From Candidatus Lutibacillus vidarii (GTDB lineage: Bacteria > Actinomycetota > Actinomycetes > Actinomycetales > Dermatophilaceae): a stretch of 64,000 nucleotides of DNA. How positions within the stretch are numbered: the stretch's first letter is position 1; each line of letters opens with the position of its first letter. The position numbers and the translations under genes were made by a program. The stretch is from positions 1,550,001 through 1,614,000 of the forward strand of contig JADKGA010000002.1 of assembly GCA_016717165.1 (NCBI GenBank), read 5' to 3'. The notes beneath the pieces are model-generated. The model was not told where the DNA came from and did not search any database. It was given only the letters and a program-made list of their open reading frames with translations. Shown one piece after another: positions 43,754 through 52,829 of the stretch.

Positions 43754-44133
43754 GCACCCGCCGTCCCACCCGGCAGCGCGCGGCTGTGGAGGCCCTCCTG
43801 CGCACCAGCGATGACTTCGTCTCCGCCCAGGCGATCCACGCCAGGCTCCGCGAGACCGGCGACGCGGTCGGGCTGGCCACGGTCTACCGCACCCTGCAGG
43901 CGATGAGCGCGGAGGGCCTGGTCGACGTGCTGCGTACCGACGACGGGGAGGCGGTCTACCGGCGGTGCTCCGAGTCGCACCACCACCACCTCGTCTGCCG
44001 GTCCTGCGGGCGCACCGTCGAGGTAGAGATCCCCGCAGTGGAGCGCTCCTGTCGCGCGGTGAGCGAGGAGCACGGGTTCACCGACGTCGTCCACACGGTG
44101 GAGATCTTCGGGACCTGCCCCGGCTGCAGGTGA
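43750..44133 (+). CDS. zur: Zinc uptake regulator Zur (Fur family)
   Basis: A 127-residue Fur-family repressor. The winged helix-turn-helix spans the N-terminal half, with AQAIHARLRETGDAVGLATV and YRTLQAMSAEGLVDV. The metal-binding part has ESHHHHLVCRSCG and the C-terminal CPGC, the structural CxxC pair. It is the last gene of znuACB-zur; its position in the operon it probably represses gives negative feedback. It is convergent with the YcgQ-like gene, ten bases apart. The Zur rather than Fur call rests on the operon. Confidence 0.92.
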   Translation: MSTRRPTRQRAAVEALLRTSDDFVSAQAIHARLRETGDAVGLATVYRTLQAMSAEGLVDVLRTDDGEAVYRRCSESHHHHLVCRSCGRTVEVEIPAVERSCRAVSEEHGFTDVVHTVEIFGTCPGCR

Positions 44134-44143
44134 CCCCGCTCGC

Positions 44144-45007
44144 TCAGGGGCGCGGGTTCTCGTACGGCTGACCGGGCTCGACGATCGGGGTCACCGTTGT
44201 CGCCTCGATGACCGCCAGCGGGGCGTCGACCGTGCCACCCGGCGCTCCGGGCCAGGTGCCCAAGACGCCGACCCAGGTGCCGGTCGCCGCGGGGACCGCC
44301 GAGCGCACCTCGACGCGAACCGGTCGGGCGTCGGCGGCTCCCGCCGTGGCGACCAGCCGGGTGAGATACCACGACGTCGACGAGTCGCCCGGCAGGACGA
44401 AGCCGGTGAGCAGGACCGTCCGGGCTCGCAGCTGCTCCGCCGAGGCCGACAGGGCGAGCCGCGAGTATGCCGTCAGGGTCATCTCGGCCAGCGGACCGAC
44501 CGGCCCCGCCTGCTCCGCCGAGGAGGCCTGGCCGCCGGTCGGCAATGACGCAACCGAGCCGTCACCGCGAGCGCCGGCATACGCACCGAGCGGACCCGGA
44601 GCGAGCGCGGCGAAGGCGACGAAGGGGACGACCATCCCCCACCCGACGCGCAACCGACGCGGCTGCCGGGGCATGGCGTGCGCGGCAGCTGCCGCGGCGG
44701 CCCGGCGAGCCGACCGGGAGAGGGCTGCGGCGCCCTCCGCCGCGCCCTCCACAGCCCCTCCGGTGGCTTTGTCCGCGGCTCCATCGAGGAGGCGCGGTTC
44801 GGCGGGCGCGACCGCACGGTAGGCCGACGCGACGTGGTGGTCGCGCATGGCGGAGACCACGGCCAGGGCGATCATCAGCACGCCCGCGCCGATGATGCCC
44901 CACCGGCTGGCGTCGGGGACCAGGGTGAGGCACTGACCGGTCGCCGACGACGCGATGACGATGACGCCGACAACGGCCAGGGCCAGACTGCGATAGCTCT
45001 TCCTCAC
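44144..45007 (-). CDS. YcgQ-like (TIGR03943) putative metal-transport protein
   Basis: A 287-residue protein with two N-terminal helices, then a long hydrophilic region and a third helix (VVPFVAFAALAPGPLGAYA), ending in a beta-rich C-terminal domain. The family signature VLLTGFVLPGDSSTSWYLTR is present; the cysteine pair I would expect just after it is replaced by VATAGAAD. It overlaps the permease gene upstream (GTGA). In other bacteria these two proteins travel with zinc regulons, and here they converge on znuACB-zur, so a zinc role is inferred. No Zur box is identified in front of the pair. Confidence 0.75.
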   Translation of the reverse strand: MRKSYRSLALAVVGVIVIASSATGQCLTLVPDASRWGIIGAGVLMIALAVVSAMRDHHVASAYRAVAPAEPRLLDGAADKATGGAVEGAAEGAAALSRSARRAAAAAAAHAMPRQPRRLRVGWGMVVPFVAFAALAPGPLGAYAGARGDGSVASLPTGGQASSAEQAGPVGPLAEMTLTAYSRLALSASAEQLRARTVLLTGFVLPGDSSTSWYLTRLVATAGAADARPVRVEVRSAVPAATGTWVGVLGTWPGAPGGTVDAPLAVIEATTVTPIVEPGQPYENPRP

Positions 45008-46176
45008 GTGAGCACCACCCCCGCGGCGACGGCTCCGAGCACCGCAAGGGCTCCCGCGACCACGGTCACCTGCGCGGCGCCGCGGCGGCCCAGCCATGCG
45101 GTCAACCGCACCGCCGTGGAGAGGTCGGCGGCCGGCCCGACGACGAGATAGGCGAGCTGGGCGACCAGGGGGAACCGGGTGAGACTCACGGCCACGACGG
45201 CGTTGGCCACGGCGTCGGCCCCGCCCAGCACGGCGAGCACACCAGCGACGGCGACGGCGGCCAGTGTGGAACCGCCCACTGCCTCCAGCCAGGAGGCCGG
45301 GACCAGCTGCGAGAAGGCCGCAGCCAGCGCCGCGGCGAGGGCGAGGTGGCCGCCGCCGCGCAGCAGGTCGTCCCTCGCGCGGTCGATGAACCGGCCCACC
45401 TCGGCCGAGTCCTCCGCGCCCGCAGGCACTGCCCGCAGCCCTCCCGCACGAGCCGCGGAGGCACCACTGAGGACCGGCCACGCCCACCCGACGAGAAGGG
45501 CCAGGACAAGGCCGATGCCCACCCTGGCGGCAAGCACTCCGGGCTGGCCAGGGAAGAAGACCGCGGTGGACACGAGCGCGACGGGATTGGCTGAGGCAGC
45601 GCTGAGCCGGTAGGCGTGCGCGGCCCCCGGGGTCACGCCGGCGCGACACCACTCGGCGGCCGTGTCCGCGGCACGAGCGGAGGTCTGCGGCAGGACGAGT
45701 CCCGCCAGCGCCGACACCGGCACGGCTAGAGGCCCGCCACCGCGCGACGCCGGCACCTCGGCAGGGTCGTCGGCGTCGGGCGCCAGGGGCCCGGAAAGCC
45801 GGTGCGCCATACGCGGGAGAAGCCACACCGACAGGGCGGCCGAGAGCAGGACGCCGGCGACGAGGAAGGGCAGCCCCTGGAGACAGACCGACGCCACCAC
45901 GGCGAGCCAGGCCGACAGCGGTTCGACGGACGCCACGGCGGTGTGCAGCCACCCCCGCGCCAGGACCAGGGCGATGAGACCGGCGGCAACGGCCAGCCCG
46001 GCCCACGGGATGGCGCCGCGGACCGACTCGAACCACTCCCTCGCGCGGACAGCCGCGCCGTCGACCCGGGCGAGCAGAGACCGGCGCTGCGGGCCCGGTG
46101 TCGCGCCGCGGTGCCGGTCTGAGCGACGAGCCGGGACGGCCGAGGAGCCGTTGCGCTCGGGAGGCTCAGCCGTCAC
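45004..46176 (-). CDS. YcgR/DUF318-family permease
   Basis: A 390-residue membrane permease with about eight predicted helices. DUF318 signatures are the first helix group with FLVAGVLLSAALSVWLLPRM, then GPLAVPVSALAGLVLPQTSA, ASANPVALVSTAVFFPGQPG, and in the second half RDDLLRGGGHLALAAALAAA. GTG at 46176 overlaps the uppS end by 11 bases. It is translationally coupled with the TIGR03943 gene. The transported substrate is unknown; zinc or another divalent metal is suggested by context only. The N-terminal ~45 residues are Arg-rich and hydrophilic. Confidence 0.75.
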   Translation of the reverse strand: MTAEPPERNGSSAVPARRSDRHRGATPGPQRRSLLARVDGAAVRAREWFESVRGAIPWAGLAVAAGLIALVLARGWLHTAVASVEPLSAWLAVVASVCLQGLPFLVAGVLLSAALSVWLLPRMAHRLSGPLAPDADDPAEVPASRGGGPLAVPVSALAGLVLPQTSARAADTAAEWCRAGVTPGAAHAYRLSAASANPVALVSTAVFFPGQPGVLAARVGIGLVLALLVGWAWPVLSGASAARAGGLRAVPAGAEDSAEVGRFIDRARDDLLRGGGHLALAAALAAAFSQLVPASWLEAVGGSTLAAVAVAGVLAVLGGADAVANAVVAVSLTRFPLVAQLAYLVVGPAADLSTAVRLTAWLGRRGAAQVTVVAGALAVLGAVAAGVVLT

Positions 46177-46993
46177 TGGGCTGGTCCCGGGTCGGGTGCA
46201 GGGGTTGCGTCTGGGAGCTTTCCTGGGGTTGGTCCACCGCCCCGCCATAGCGCCGGTCCCGGCCGACATAGGTCGCGACGGCCTGCCACAGGTGCCGGCG
46301 GTCGACATCCGGCCAGAGCGTGTCGAGGAAGACGAGCTCGGCATATGCCGACTGCCACAGCAGGAAGTTCGACGTGCGCTGCTCGCCGGAGGTGCGGATG
46401 AACAGGTCGACATCGGGCATCGTCGGCTCGGCGAGATAGCGCTGGATCGTCGACTCGTCGACCCGGCGCGGCGAGAGCCGGCCGCTGGCGACATCCGCGG
46501 CCAGTCGCGCAACGGCGTCGGCGATCTCGGCGCGCCCGCCGTAGTTGACGCAGAAGTACAGCGTGAGGCCGGTGTTGTGCCGGGTCAGCTCCTCGGCGAC
46601 CTGGAGCTCGTGGATGACCGAGCGCCACAGCCGCGGGGCCCGCCCGACCCAGCGCATCCGCACGCCCCAGTCGTGCAGCTGGTCGCGGCGGCGGCGGATG
46701 ACGTCACGGTTGAAGCCCATGAGGAAGCGCACCTCGTCGGGGCTGCGCTTCCAGTTCTCCGTCGAGAAGGCGTATGCCGACAGGTGCGGTATGCCGAGCT
46801 CGATCGCCCCGGCGACGACGTCGAGCAGCGCGGCCTCCCCCGCCTCGTGGCCGGCGGTGCGGGGCAGGCCGCGGGCGTTGGCCCATCGGCCGTTGCCGTC
46901 CATGACGATGGCCACGTGCTTGGGCAGCGCCTCGCGGGGCAAGGCGGGCACCTGGGCCCCGGAGGGGTGCGGGAAGGGGCGCCGGTAGGTCAT
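46166..46993 (-). CDS. uppS: Isoprenyl transferase (undecaprenyl diphosphate synthase type)
   Basis: Cis-prenyltransferase of 275 residues that builds the polyprenyl diphosphate carrier for cell-wall synthesis. Signatures: HVAIVMDGNGRWANARGLPR (catalytic Asp), AYAFSTENWKRSPDEVRFLM, and the C-terminal DLFIRTSGEQRTSNFLLWQS. ATG at 46993 overlaps the recO stop (ATGA), the standard recO-uppS order. In actinobacteria the product may be decaprenyl; chain length cannot be read here. Two copies of the GTATGCC word in this gene force an ATA and a GCA codon (46772-46797). Confidence 0.95.
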   Translation of the reverse strand: MTYRRPFPHPSGAQVPALPREALPKHVAIVMDGNGRWANARGLPRTAGHEAGEAALLDVVAGAIELGIPHLSAYAFSTENWKRSPDEVRFLMGFNRDVIRRRRDQLHDWGVRMRWVGRAPRLWRSVIHELQVAEELTRHNTGLTLYFCVNYGGRAEIADAVARLAADVASGRLSPRRVDESTIQRYLAEPTMPDVDLFIRTSGEQRTSNFLLWQSAYAELVFLDTLWPDVDRRHLWQAVATYVGRDRRYGGAVDQPQESSQTQPLHPTRDQPSDG

Positions 46994-47718
46994 ACCCGCT
47001 CCACGTGCGGCATGGCCCGCAGCCCCCGCTCGAGGTGCCAGCTGAGGAAGGCGGTGACCAGGCCGCTGCCCTCGCGGCGGTGCTGGACGGCGCTGGCGTC
47101 GGCGATCGCCCAGTCGCCGGTCAGCAGCGCGGAGAGCAGCTCCAGGGTCGCCGGGGCGGGCGTGGCCGAGCCTGGCGGGCGGCATACCGCGCAGACCGCA
47201 CCACCGGAGGCGACGTGGAAGCTGCGGTGCGGCCCTGGCTCGCCGCAGCGCGCGCAGTCAAGGAAGCTCGGCGCCCAGCCGGCGACCGCGAGCGCCCGGA
47301 GCAGGTACGCGTCGAGCACCAGCGCCGAGTCGTGCTCACCCCCGGCGAGCGAGCGGACCGCGCCGGCGAGGAGGTGGTACTGCTGGGTCGCGACCTCGTG
47401 CTCGTCGGTCAACCGGTCCGCGGTCTCGAGCATGACCGACATCGTCGTGTATGCCGCATAGTCCTTCGACACCGTGTCGCCATAGCCGCCGAGCGAGACG
47501 GCCTGGTTGACCGTGTCGAGGTTGCGGCCCTCGTAGCACTGCAGGTCCACGGCCATCCCGGGCTCGAGCCGGGCCCCGAACCGGGAGGTCGTCCGGCGCA
47601 CGCCCTTGGCGACCGCGCGGACCTTGCCGCGCCCGCGGGTGAGCAGCGTGACGATGCGGTCGGCCTCACCCAGGTTGTGGGTGCGCAGGACGATCGCCTC
47701 GTCTCGGTACACGGGCAT
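46990..47718 (-). CDS. recO: DNA repair protein RecO
   Basis: Recombination mediator of 242 residues that loads RecA and anneals single strands. The N-terminal OB fold begins MPVYRDEAIVLRTHNLGEAD. The C-terminal zinc-binding part has CARCGEPGP and CAVC. ATG at 47718 is chosen because the conserved start is at MPVYRDEAIVLR. Its stop overlaps the uppS start (ATGA). A 100-base gap separates it from the membrane protein that lies upstream. Confidence 0.94.
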   Translation of the reverse strand: MPVYRDEAIVLRTHNLGEADRIVTLLTRGRGKVRAVAKGVRRTTSRFGARLEPGMAVDLQCYEGRNLDTVNQAVSLGGYGDTVSKDYAAYTTMSVMLETADRLTDEHEVATQQYHLLAGAVRSLAGGEHDSALVLDAYLLRALAVAGWAPSFLDCARCGEPGPHRSFHVASGGAVCAVCRPPGSATPAPATLELLSALLTGDWAIADASAVQHRREGSGLVTAFLSWHLERGLRAMPHVERV

Positions 47719-47817
47719 GGGGCCATTGTCTCCCGAACCGCTGCCGGCGGCGGACGATCGGTCGGCTGCGCGCGTCGGCATACCCCGTGGTCGTGGACCT
47801 GGGGTTGCGCGCGATGG

Positions 47818-49242
47818 TCAGCCGCGGACGAAGGCGACCGCCGCCGCGTCCTGGGCGACAAGCCGCCAGCCCGGCGCGGACCGCAGCCGGGTCGCGAGCC
47901 CGGCCGTCGCGGGGACGACGACACAGTCGGCGCCTGCGGTGTCGGCCGCGAGATCGCCGGCGGACCGGGTGACCGCCGCCTCGTTGCGCCGGACCTGCTC
48001 CGCGCCGAAGACGTCGTTGCGCGAGTCCACCGACACGAGCAGGTCCGGGCGGACCAGCTCGAGCCAGCCGCCGAGGAGGTAGGAGTTGAGGACATGACAC
48101 CGCGGCGGGAGGCGGTCAGTCACGGCCACGGCCGGGTAGGTCGCCGGGTCCGGCTGGCCGAGCCCGGCGGCGAGCCCGCCGGCGAGCAGGGCGCAGACCA
48201 GGGCCAGCGCGATCGCGAGGGAGAGAACCCCCCGGCGGCCCCACGAGACGACGACCGGCTTGACCGTTGGCAGCGCGGTCCGGCTCGGTCGTTCGGGCAG
48301 CACCAGGCGCGGGAGCCGGGTCGCGGGAAGAACGGCGGCGGCGAGCAGCACCGCGACCGGCAGCATCCGGGCCCAGACCAGCGAACTCAGCGCGGGAAGC
48401 GCGAGCAGCGGGAAGAGCAATGGGTCGCGCGAGCGCCAGGTCACCACGGCCGCGGCAGCAGCGGCGACCAGGCCCGCGACGACCGCCGGACTGGTCAGCT
48501 CGGGGCGCGACCACTCCGTGATGACTCCGGTCGACTCCCTCGCGACGGTGACCGCTTGGGCGAGGATCTGCGGGCCGGCCGGGTTGACCATGACCCCCAG
48601 GGTGTAGACCGCGAGGGCGGCGCCGACCCGTCCGAGGGCGGCGGGGCGCCATACCGCCGTGGCGACGGCAGCTGCGGCCAGCAGCGGCACCCCCATGACC
48701 GCGGTGGAGTGCAGGTTGACCCACACGGTGGCCAGCGCTCCGAGCCCGACCAGCCGCGCGGGCAGCTGGGCAGCGGGGCGGGTCACCCCCCGCGTAAGCA
48801 GGACGAGCACCGGTATGACGCAGTAGTCGACCAGCTGTGGGCGCACCGAGAGGAAGGTCAGCTGCGCCAGGGCAGCCCCCTGGACGACGACGGTGGCGGC
48901 CAGCGGACCGGCACCGAGCCGGCGGGCGACGAGGAGGACCAGACCCGCGGCGAGGAAGGCCAGGACAGCCCCGGCGAGCGCGATCCCGGGAAGACCGCCG
49001 GACCGGTAGGCCCAGGCGAGGAGGACGTCGAAGCCCCAGGAGTTCACCGTCCACGGGTGCCCGGCGGCGGTCCACGAGAACGGGTCGGCCGTCGGCAGTC
49101 GGCCCAGGTCGAGGATCAGCTCGCCGGTCCTGGTCTGCCAGAAGGTGTCCGACTCGGCCAATGTGCCGGCACGCAGTGCGACGATCGGCGCCACTGCGAG
49201 CCAGGCGAGCAGCCAAGGGCCGCGTCCCCGTGCCAGGTCCAC
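47818..49242 (-). CDS. Polytopic membrane protein, GT-C-like
   Basis: A 474-residue membrane protein with about ten hydrophobic segments spread over its length. The short SDTFWQTRTGELILDLGRLP near residue 30, which carries an aspartate at the first loop, followed by AGHPWTVNSWGFDVLLA, resembles the GT-C glycosyltransferase fold. The soluble C-terminal part (CHVLNSYLLGGWLEL and VSVDSRNDVFGAEQV) is typical of an actinobacterial family of unknown role. GTG at 49242 follows a TACCGT box by seven bases. It is divergent from the SOS-controlled alkB gene. The catalytic role is a guess. Confidence 0.65.
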   Translation of the reverse strand: MDLARGRGPWLLAWLAVAPIVALRAGTLAESDTFWQTRTGELILDLGRLPTADPFSWTAAGHPWTVNSWGFDVLLAWAYRSGGLPGIALAGAVLAFLAAGLVLLVARRLGAGPLAATVVVQGAALAQLTFLSVRPQLVDYCVIPVLVLLTRGVTRPAAQLPARLVGLGALATVWVNLHSTAVMGVPLLAAAAVATAVWRPAALGRVGAALAVYTLGVMVNPAGPQILAQAVTVARESTGVITEWSRPELTSPAVVAGLVAAAAAAVVTWRSRDPLLFPLLALPALSSLVWARMLPVAVLLAAAVLPATRLPRLVLPERPSRTALPTVKPVVVSWGRRGVLSLAIALALVCALLAGGLAAGLGQPDPATYPAVAVTDRLPPRCHVLNSYLLGGWLELVRPDLLVSVDSRNDVFGAEQVRRNEAAVTRSAGDLAADTAGADCVVVPATAGLATRLRSAPGWRLVAQDAAAVAFVRG

Positions 49243-49249
49243 CCGATGG

Positions 49250-49255
49250 ACGGTA
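49250..49255 (-). promoter_or_regulatory. Putative -10 box of membrane protein gene (leaderless)
   Basis: TACCGT on the minus strand ends seven bases before the GTG at 49242, with no ribosome site between. Same arrangement as argG, fasR, znuA and alkB. Confidence 0.4.
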
Positions 49256-49316
49256 GCAACAGGCGGGCATGCGCGACGTGGGGCGACGCTGGTCAGCGGG
49301 GTGACTCGTGCGTCAC

Positions 49317-49346
49317 TAGAACAGATGTTCGAGTCTCTGCTAGCAT
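49317..49346 (+). promoter_or_regulatory. LexA (SOS) box and promoter of alkB
   Basis: TAGAACAGATGTTCGA at 49317-49332 matches the Gram-positive SOS consensus (CGAAC-N4-GTTCG) with only the outer left bases off. It lies over the -35 region; TAGCAT (49341-49346) is the likely -10, and the ATG of alkB begins six bases later. LexA bound here would repress the gene until DNA damage. Confidence 0.8.
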
Positions 49347-49352
49347 GGAGCG

Positions 49353-49981
49353 ATGACCGTGGCACTGCAGGGGTCCCTTCTCGACCTTGCCGACGCGCCC
49401 GCGTTCCGACCCATCGGGCCGTCGGTGCGTCGGATGACGCTGACCCGGGGTGCCTGGGTCGACCATCTGCCCGGGTGGCTGGGCGGGTCGGAGCTGCTCT
49501 TCGACGCGCTGCTTCGCGAGATTCCCTGGCGCGCCGAGACCCGGCAGATGTACGACTCCGTTGTCGCGGTCCCCCGTCTCACCTGCACCTATGACGGCTC
49601 CGCCGGTCTGCCCCATCCGTTGCTGAGCGACGCTCGGCGGCTGCTGTCGGGGCACTATGCGGCCGAGCTCGGTGAGCCCTTCGTCTCCGCGGGGCTGTGC
49701 CTGTACCGTGACGGCGCCGACTCCGTGGCCTGGCATGGGGACACGATCGGCCGCGGTTCGACACAGGACACCATGGTCGCGATCCTCTCCCTCGGCGCGC
49801 CTCGGGCGCTGTCACTGCGACCGGTCGGCGGCGGCGACATCGTCCGCGTCGAGGTCGGCCACGGCGACCTGCTCGTCATGGGCGGCTCCTGCCAGCGCAC
49901 CTGGGAGCACGCCGTCCTCAAGACGGCCCGGCCGGTCGGTCCCCGCATCTCGATCCAGTTCCGTCCGAAAGGAGTGTGGTG

Positions 49982-49982
<1 letters not shown>
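49353..49982 (+). CDS. alkB: AlkB-type alpha-ketoglutarate-dependent DNA dealkylase
   Basis: Iron(II)/2-oxoglutarate dioxygenase that removes alkyl lesions from DNA bases. All ligands are visible: His128 and Asp130 in AWHGDTIG, His186 in WEHAVLKT, and the 2-oxoglutarate arginines Arg198 and Arg204 in RISIQFRPK. 209 residues is normal. It is preceded by an SOS box and a leaderless-type promoter. The stop overlaps the DUF3224 gene start region, and both may form a short transcript. Confidence 0.93.
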
Positions 49983-50518
<536 letters not shown>

Positions 50519-50548
<30 letters not shown>

Positions 50549-50796
50549 CGAGGGGGTGCCATGGGGGGGGGTGGCACCGGGGGGGGTGTCCCGATCTCGA
50601 TGCCGTTGGCGGTGACGTGAATGGTCTGCCCGGGGGTGGCCGTGCCGGTCACGTCGGGGATGCTGTCTGGGCCAGTTGAGCCGTCAGTCGGGCTGGTGAT
50701 CGCCACGGTTGCCGCCGTGGCCAGTGCCATGGGTCCGATGAGCACGACCCACAGCGCTGCGAACACTGCCAGCACCCCACGCAACAGCCTGCGCAT
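50519..50796 (-). CDS. Secreted Ig-like repeat protein (N-terminal part)
   Basis: Starts at ATG 50796 with a signal peptide (RRLLRGVLAVFAALWVVLIG, likely cleaved after ALATAA). It is followed by an Ig-like or Big-type module (VAITSPTDGSTGPDSIPDVT, then GTATPGQTIHVTANG) and a Pro-rich stretch. From about 50560 the frame is overtaken by the G-tract (poly-Pro), and its continuation antisense to DUF3224 is not credible. The real protein was probably longer with more Ig-like repeats, now lost or collapsed. Function: probably a cell-surface or secreted protein. 50797-50935 shows no gene. Confidence 0.6.
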
Positions 50797-50935
50797 CTGA
50801 CCATAACCCCCACAATCACGCTGCGAGGCATGCCTTCTCGGCTCGCCAGGCTGCGCTCCCAAGGATGGCGTCCGGGTCTCGCTTCTGGCAAGGGCGACCC
50901 GGAGCGCGCCTCCAGGTCGGCGGGCAGCCGTGGGG

Positions 50936-51715
50936 TCAAGGACGACTGGTGTATGCCGCCGGGCGCTTCTCGAGGAAGGCGGCGATCCCCTCCTGGGCGT
51001 CCTGCGAGGTCACCGCGGCGGCCATGACCTCGATGGCCAGGTCGTAGGCTTGCCGTTGGGGCAGCCCGACCTGGGCGTAGAAGGTCCGCTTGCCCAGGGA
51101 GCGGCTGTACGCGCTGCCGCGGGTGACCCGAGCGACCAGCGCGGCCACCTCGGCGTCGAGCTCGCTGCCCGGGACGGCCCTGTTGACCAGGCCCCAGTCG
51201 GCGGCGGTGGTGGCGTCGATGGTGTCACCCGACAGGGCCAGCTCCAGGGCCCGTTTGCGCCCGACGCTGCGCGCCACGGCGACCAGCGGGGTGTGGCAGA
51301 ACAGCCCGCCCTTGCCGCCGGGGATGGCGAAGCCGGCGGTGTCCGCGGCGACGGCCAGGTCGCAGGAGGCGACCAGCTGGCAGCCTGCGGCCGTCGCGAG
51401 GGCGTGGACCTTCGCCACGACCGGCTGCGGGATGCCTTGGATGGCGTCCATCATCGCCGTGCACTGGAGGAAGAGGTCGCGGGCGGTGCGCAGGTCGGCG
51501 CCGGCCATGTCCGCGAAGTTGTGCCCCGCGGAGAAGACCGGGCCGTTGGCCGCGATGACCACGGCCAGGGCGTCACTGGCTCCGGCGGCCAGGACGGCCT
51601 CGGTGAGCTCGGCCATCATCGCCGCGGACAGCGCGTTGCGCTTCTCCGGCCGGTCGAGGGTGATCGTCGTCGTCGGTCCGTCCCGGTGCACGGTGAGGTT
51701 CTCGAAGGTCGCCAT
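50936..51715 (-). CDS. Enoyl-CoA hydratase/isomerase family protein
   Basis: A crotonase-fold protein of 259 residues. The oxyanion-hole segments are VFSAGHNFADMAG and ATAAGCQLVASCDLAVAADT; the typical catalytic glutamates of hydratases are replaced by KGGLFCHTPLVAVA, so the precise reaction is open (close to ECHDC3-like members). ATG at 51715 is chosen since MATFENLTVHRDG is the family start; another ATG is 12 bases upstream. It belongs to fatty-acid or related CoA-ester metabolism. The DUF4243 gene begins upstream on the same strand, 48 bases away. Confidence 0.85.
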   Translation of the reverse strand: MATFENLTVHRDGPTTTITLDRPEKRNALSAAMMAELTEAVLAAGASDALAVVIAANGPVFSAGHNFADMAGADLRTARDLFLQCTAMMDAIQGIPQPVVAKVHALATAAGCQLVASCDLAVAADTAGFAIPGGKGGLFCHTPLVAVARSVGRKRALELALSGDTIDATTAADWGLVNRAVPGSELDAEVAALVARVTRGSAYSRSLGKRTFYAQVGLPQRQAYDLAIEVMAAAVTSQDAQEGIAAFLEKRPAAYTSRP

Positions 51716-51763
51716 GACCGACAGCATCCCGCGACCTGGCGCCCGGCGGGAGTCCTCGTCCGG

Positions 51764-52789
51764 TCAGGCGTCGAGGGAGATCGCCACGTCGACGGCCGAC
51801 ACCGCCTGCCCGGTGCTGTCGGCACGGCATGCGTCGAGCACGGTGTCGGCCAGCTTGACGATGTGCTCCCCGCCGTTCTCGACGACCCGCTCCCACATCT
51901 GCTCGGGGGTCTCGGACGAGCTGGTGACCGGGCGCGGACTCTGCGGTCGGTAGGCCGACACGACGGCGGCAGTCGCGGTCCAGGCGGCCGCGTAGGCGTC
52001 GAGCCACAGCGCCCGGGGCAGGCTCGGCAGCGCAAGGCGGACCGCGTTGGGGGCCGTGACCGCGTGGACGAGCATGGTCGGGTTCCCGTGCGCCAGCCGC
52101 GAGTATGCCGCCACGGCCGCGCCGACCAGGGTCTCGAGGGCTCCCGTCACCTCGTCCGGCCCCGCCGGTCCGGCCGCGGAGGCGAGCTTCGTCGCCAGGT
52201 CGGGCAGGTCGGCCTGCTGCCGGAGTCGGTACCGGATGCCGAAACGTTGGTCCGGTATGCCGGGCAGGCCCTCGACCACCTCACCGACCGGGCGCCGCCC
52301 CGACGGCCTGACGATCGTCACCGGCTCCCACCGGGCCGCCCAGTACCCGAGGGCATGCGCGACCTCGGTCCGGCGCGGCTCGGTCTCCTCGTCCCGGATC
52401 GCTCGCAGCGCGTGGCCCAGTCGGATCACCCCGTGCGTTGCGCCGCTGGCGATGCCAGGCAGCAGCCGCGGCCACCACGTGGCCACCGTGGCCTGCCACC
52501 CATGTTCGGCCACCTCGGCGCGGAAGAACTCCCGCCACTCACCGAGCAGGACCGCGTTGCCGAAGTCGTGGTGCCAGTCCTGCGCTCCGATCCTGAACCG
52601 CGCGACCGGTGCGTCGTCGAGGCGGTCGAGATAACTGTCGGTCCAGCGGTGCACGAGCTCGCCCGAGCCGCGCCTGGCCAGCGCCTCCACGACCATCGGT
52701 CCGTGGTTCGACAGCCACCCCTCGAACTCCGGACCGGTCGCGTGGAACCGGTCCAGCGCCTCGTCATACACCCCTTGTGTTGTCACCAT
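51764..52789 (-). CDS. Questin-oxidase-like protein (DUF4243)
   Basis: A 341-residue protein of the questin oxidase family (DUF4243), recognised by the sequence YDEALDRFHATGPEFEGWLS then NHGPMVVEALAR, the conserved IGAQDWHHDFGN, and LPGIASGATHGVIRLGHALR. The fungal namesake catalyses a Baeyer-Villiger type oxidation; bacterial members have no proven substrate. Conserved histidines (NHGP, THG, GH) may bind a cofactor or metal. ATG at 52789 is chosen since the family starts MVTTQGVYDEAL. It is divergent from a broken SoxR/MerR gene and possibly was its target. Confidence 0.8.
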   Translation of the reverse strand: MVTTQGVYDEALDRFHATGPEFEGWLSNHGPMVVEALARRGSGELVHRWTDSYLDRLDDAPVARFRIGAQDWHHDFGNAVLLGEWREFFRAEVAEHGWQATVATWWPRLLPGIASGATHGVIRLGHALRAIRDEETEPRRTEVAHALGYWAARWEPVTIVRPSGRRPVGEVVEGLPGIPDQRFGIRYRLRQQADLPDLATKLASAAGPAGPDEVTGALETLVGAAVAAYSRLAHGNPTMLVHAVTAPNAVRLALPSLPRALWLDAYAAAWTATAAVVSAYRPQSPRPVTSSSETPEQMWERVVENGGEHIVKLADTVLDACRADSTGQAVSAVDVAISLDA

Positions 52790-52815
52790 GTCCCTACCCC
52801 ACACCATCACGTGGA

Positions 52816-52827
52816 CTTGAGGTCAAG
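52816..52827. promoter_or_regulatory. SoxR/MerR-like palindromic site
   Basis: CTTGA-GG-TCAAG, with the half-site CTTGAGGT typical of SoxR operators, in the 40-bp gap between the questin-oxidase-like gene and the regulator remnant. It may still be bound by another MerR family protein. Confidence 0.5.
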
Positions 52828-52829
52828 GC

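Noticed and set aside
47005..49356. 783-codon plus-strand frame over recO and the membrane protein
   Set aside because: Arg/Gly/Asp-rich shadow with no motif; recO and the polytopic protein lie opposite.
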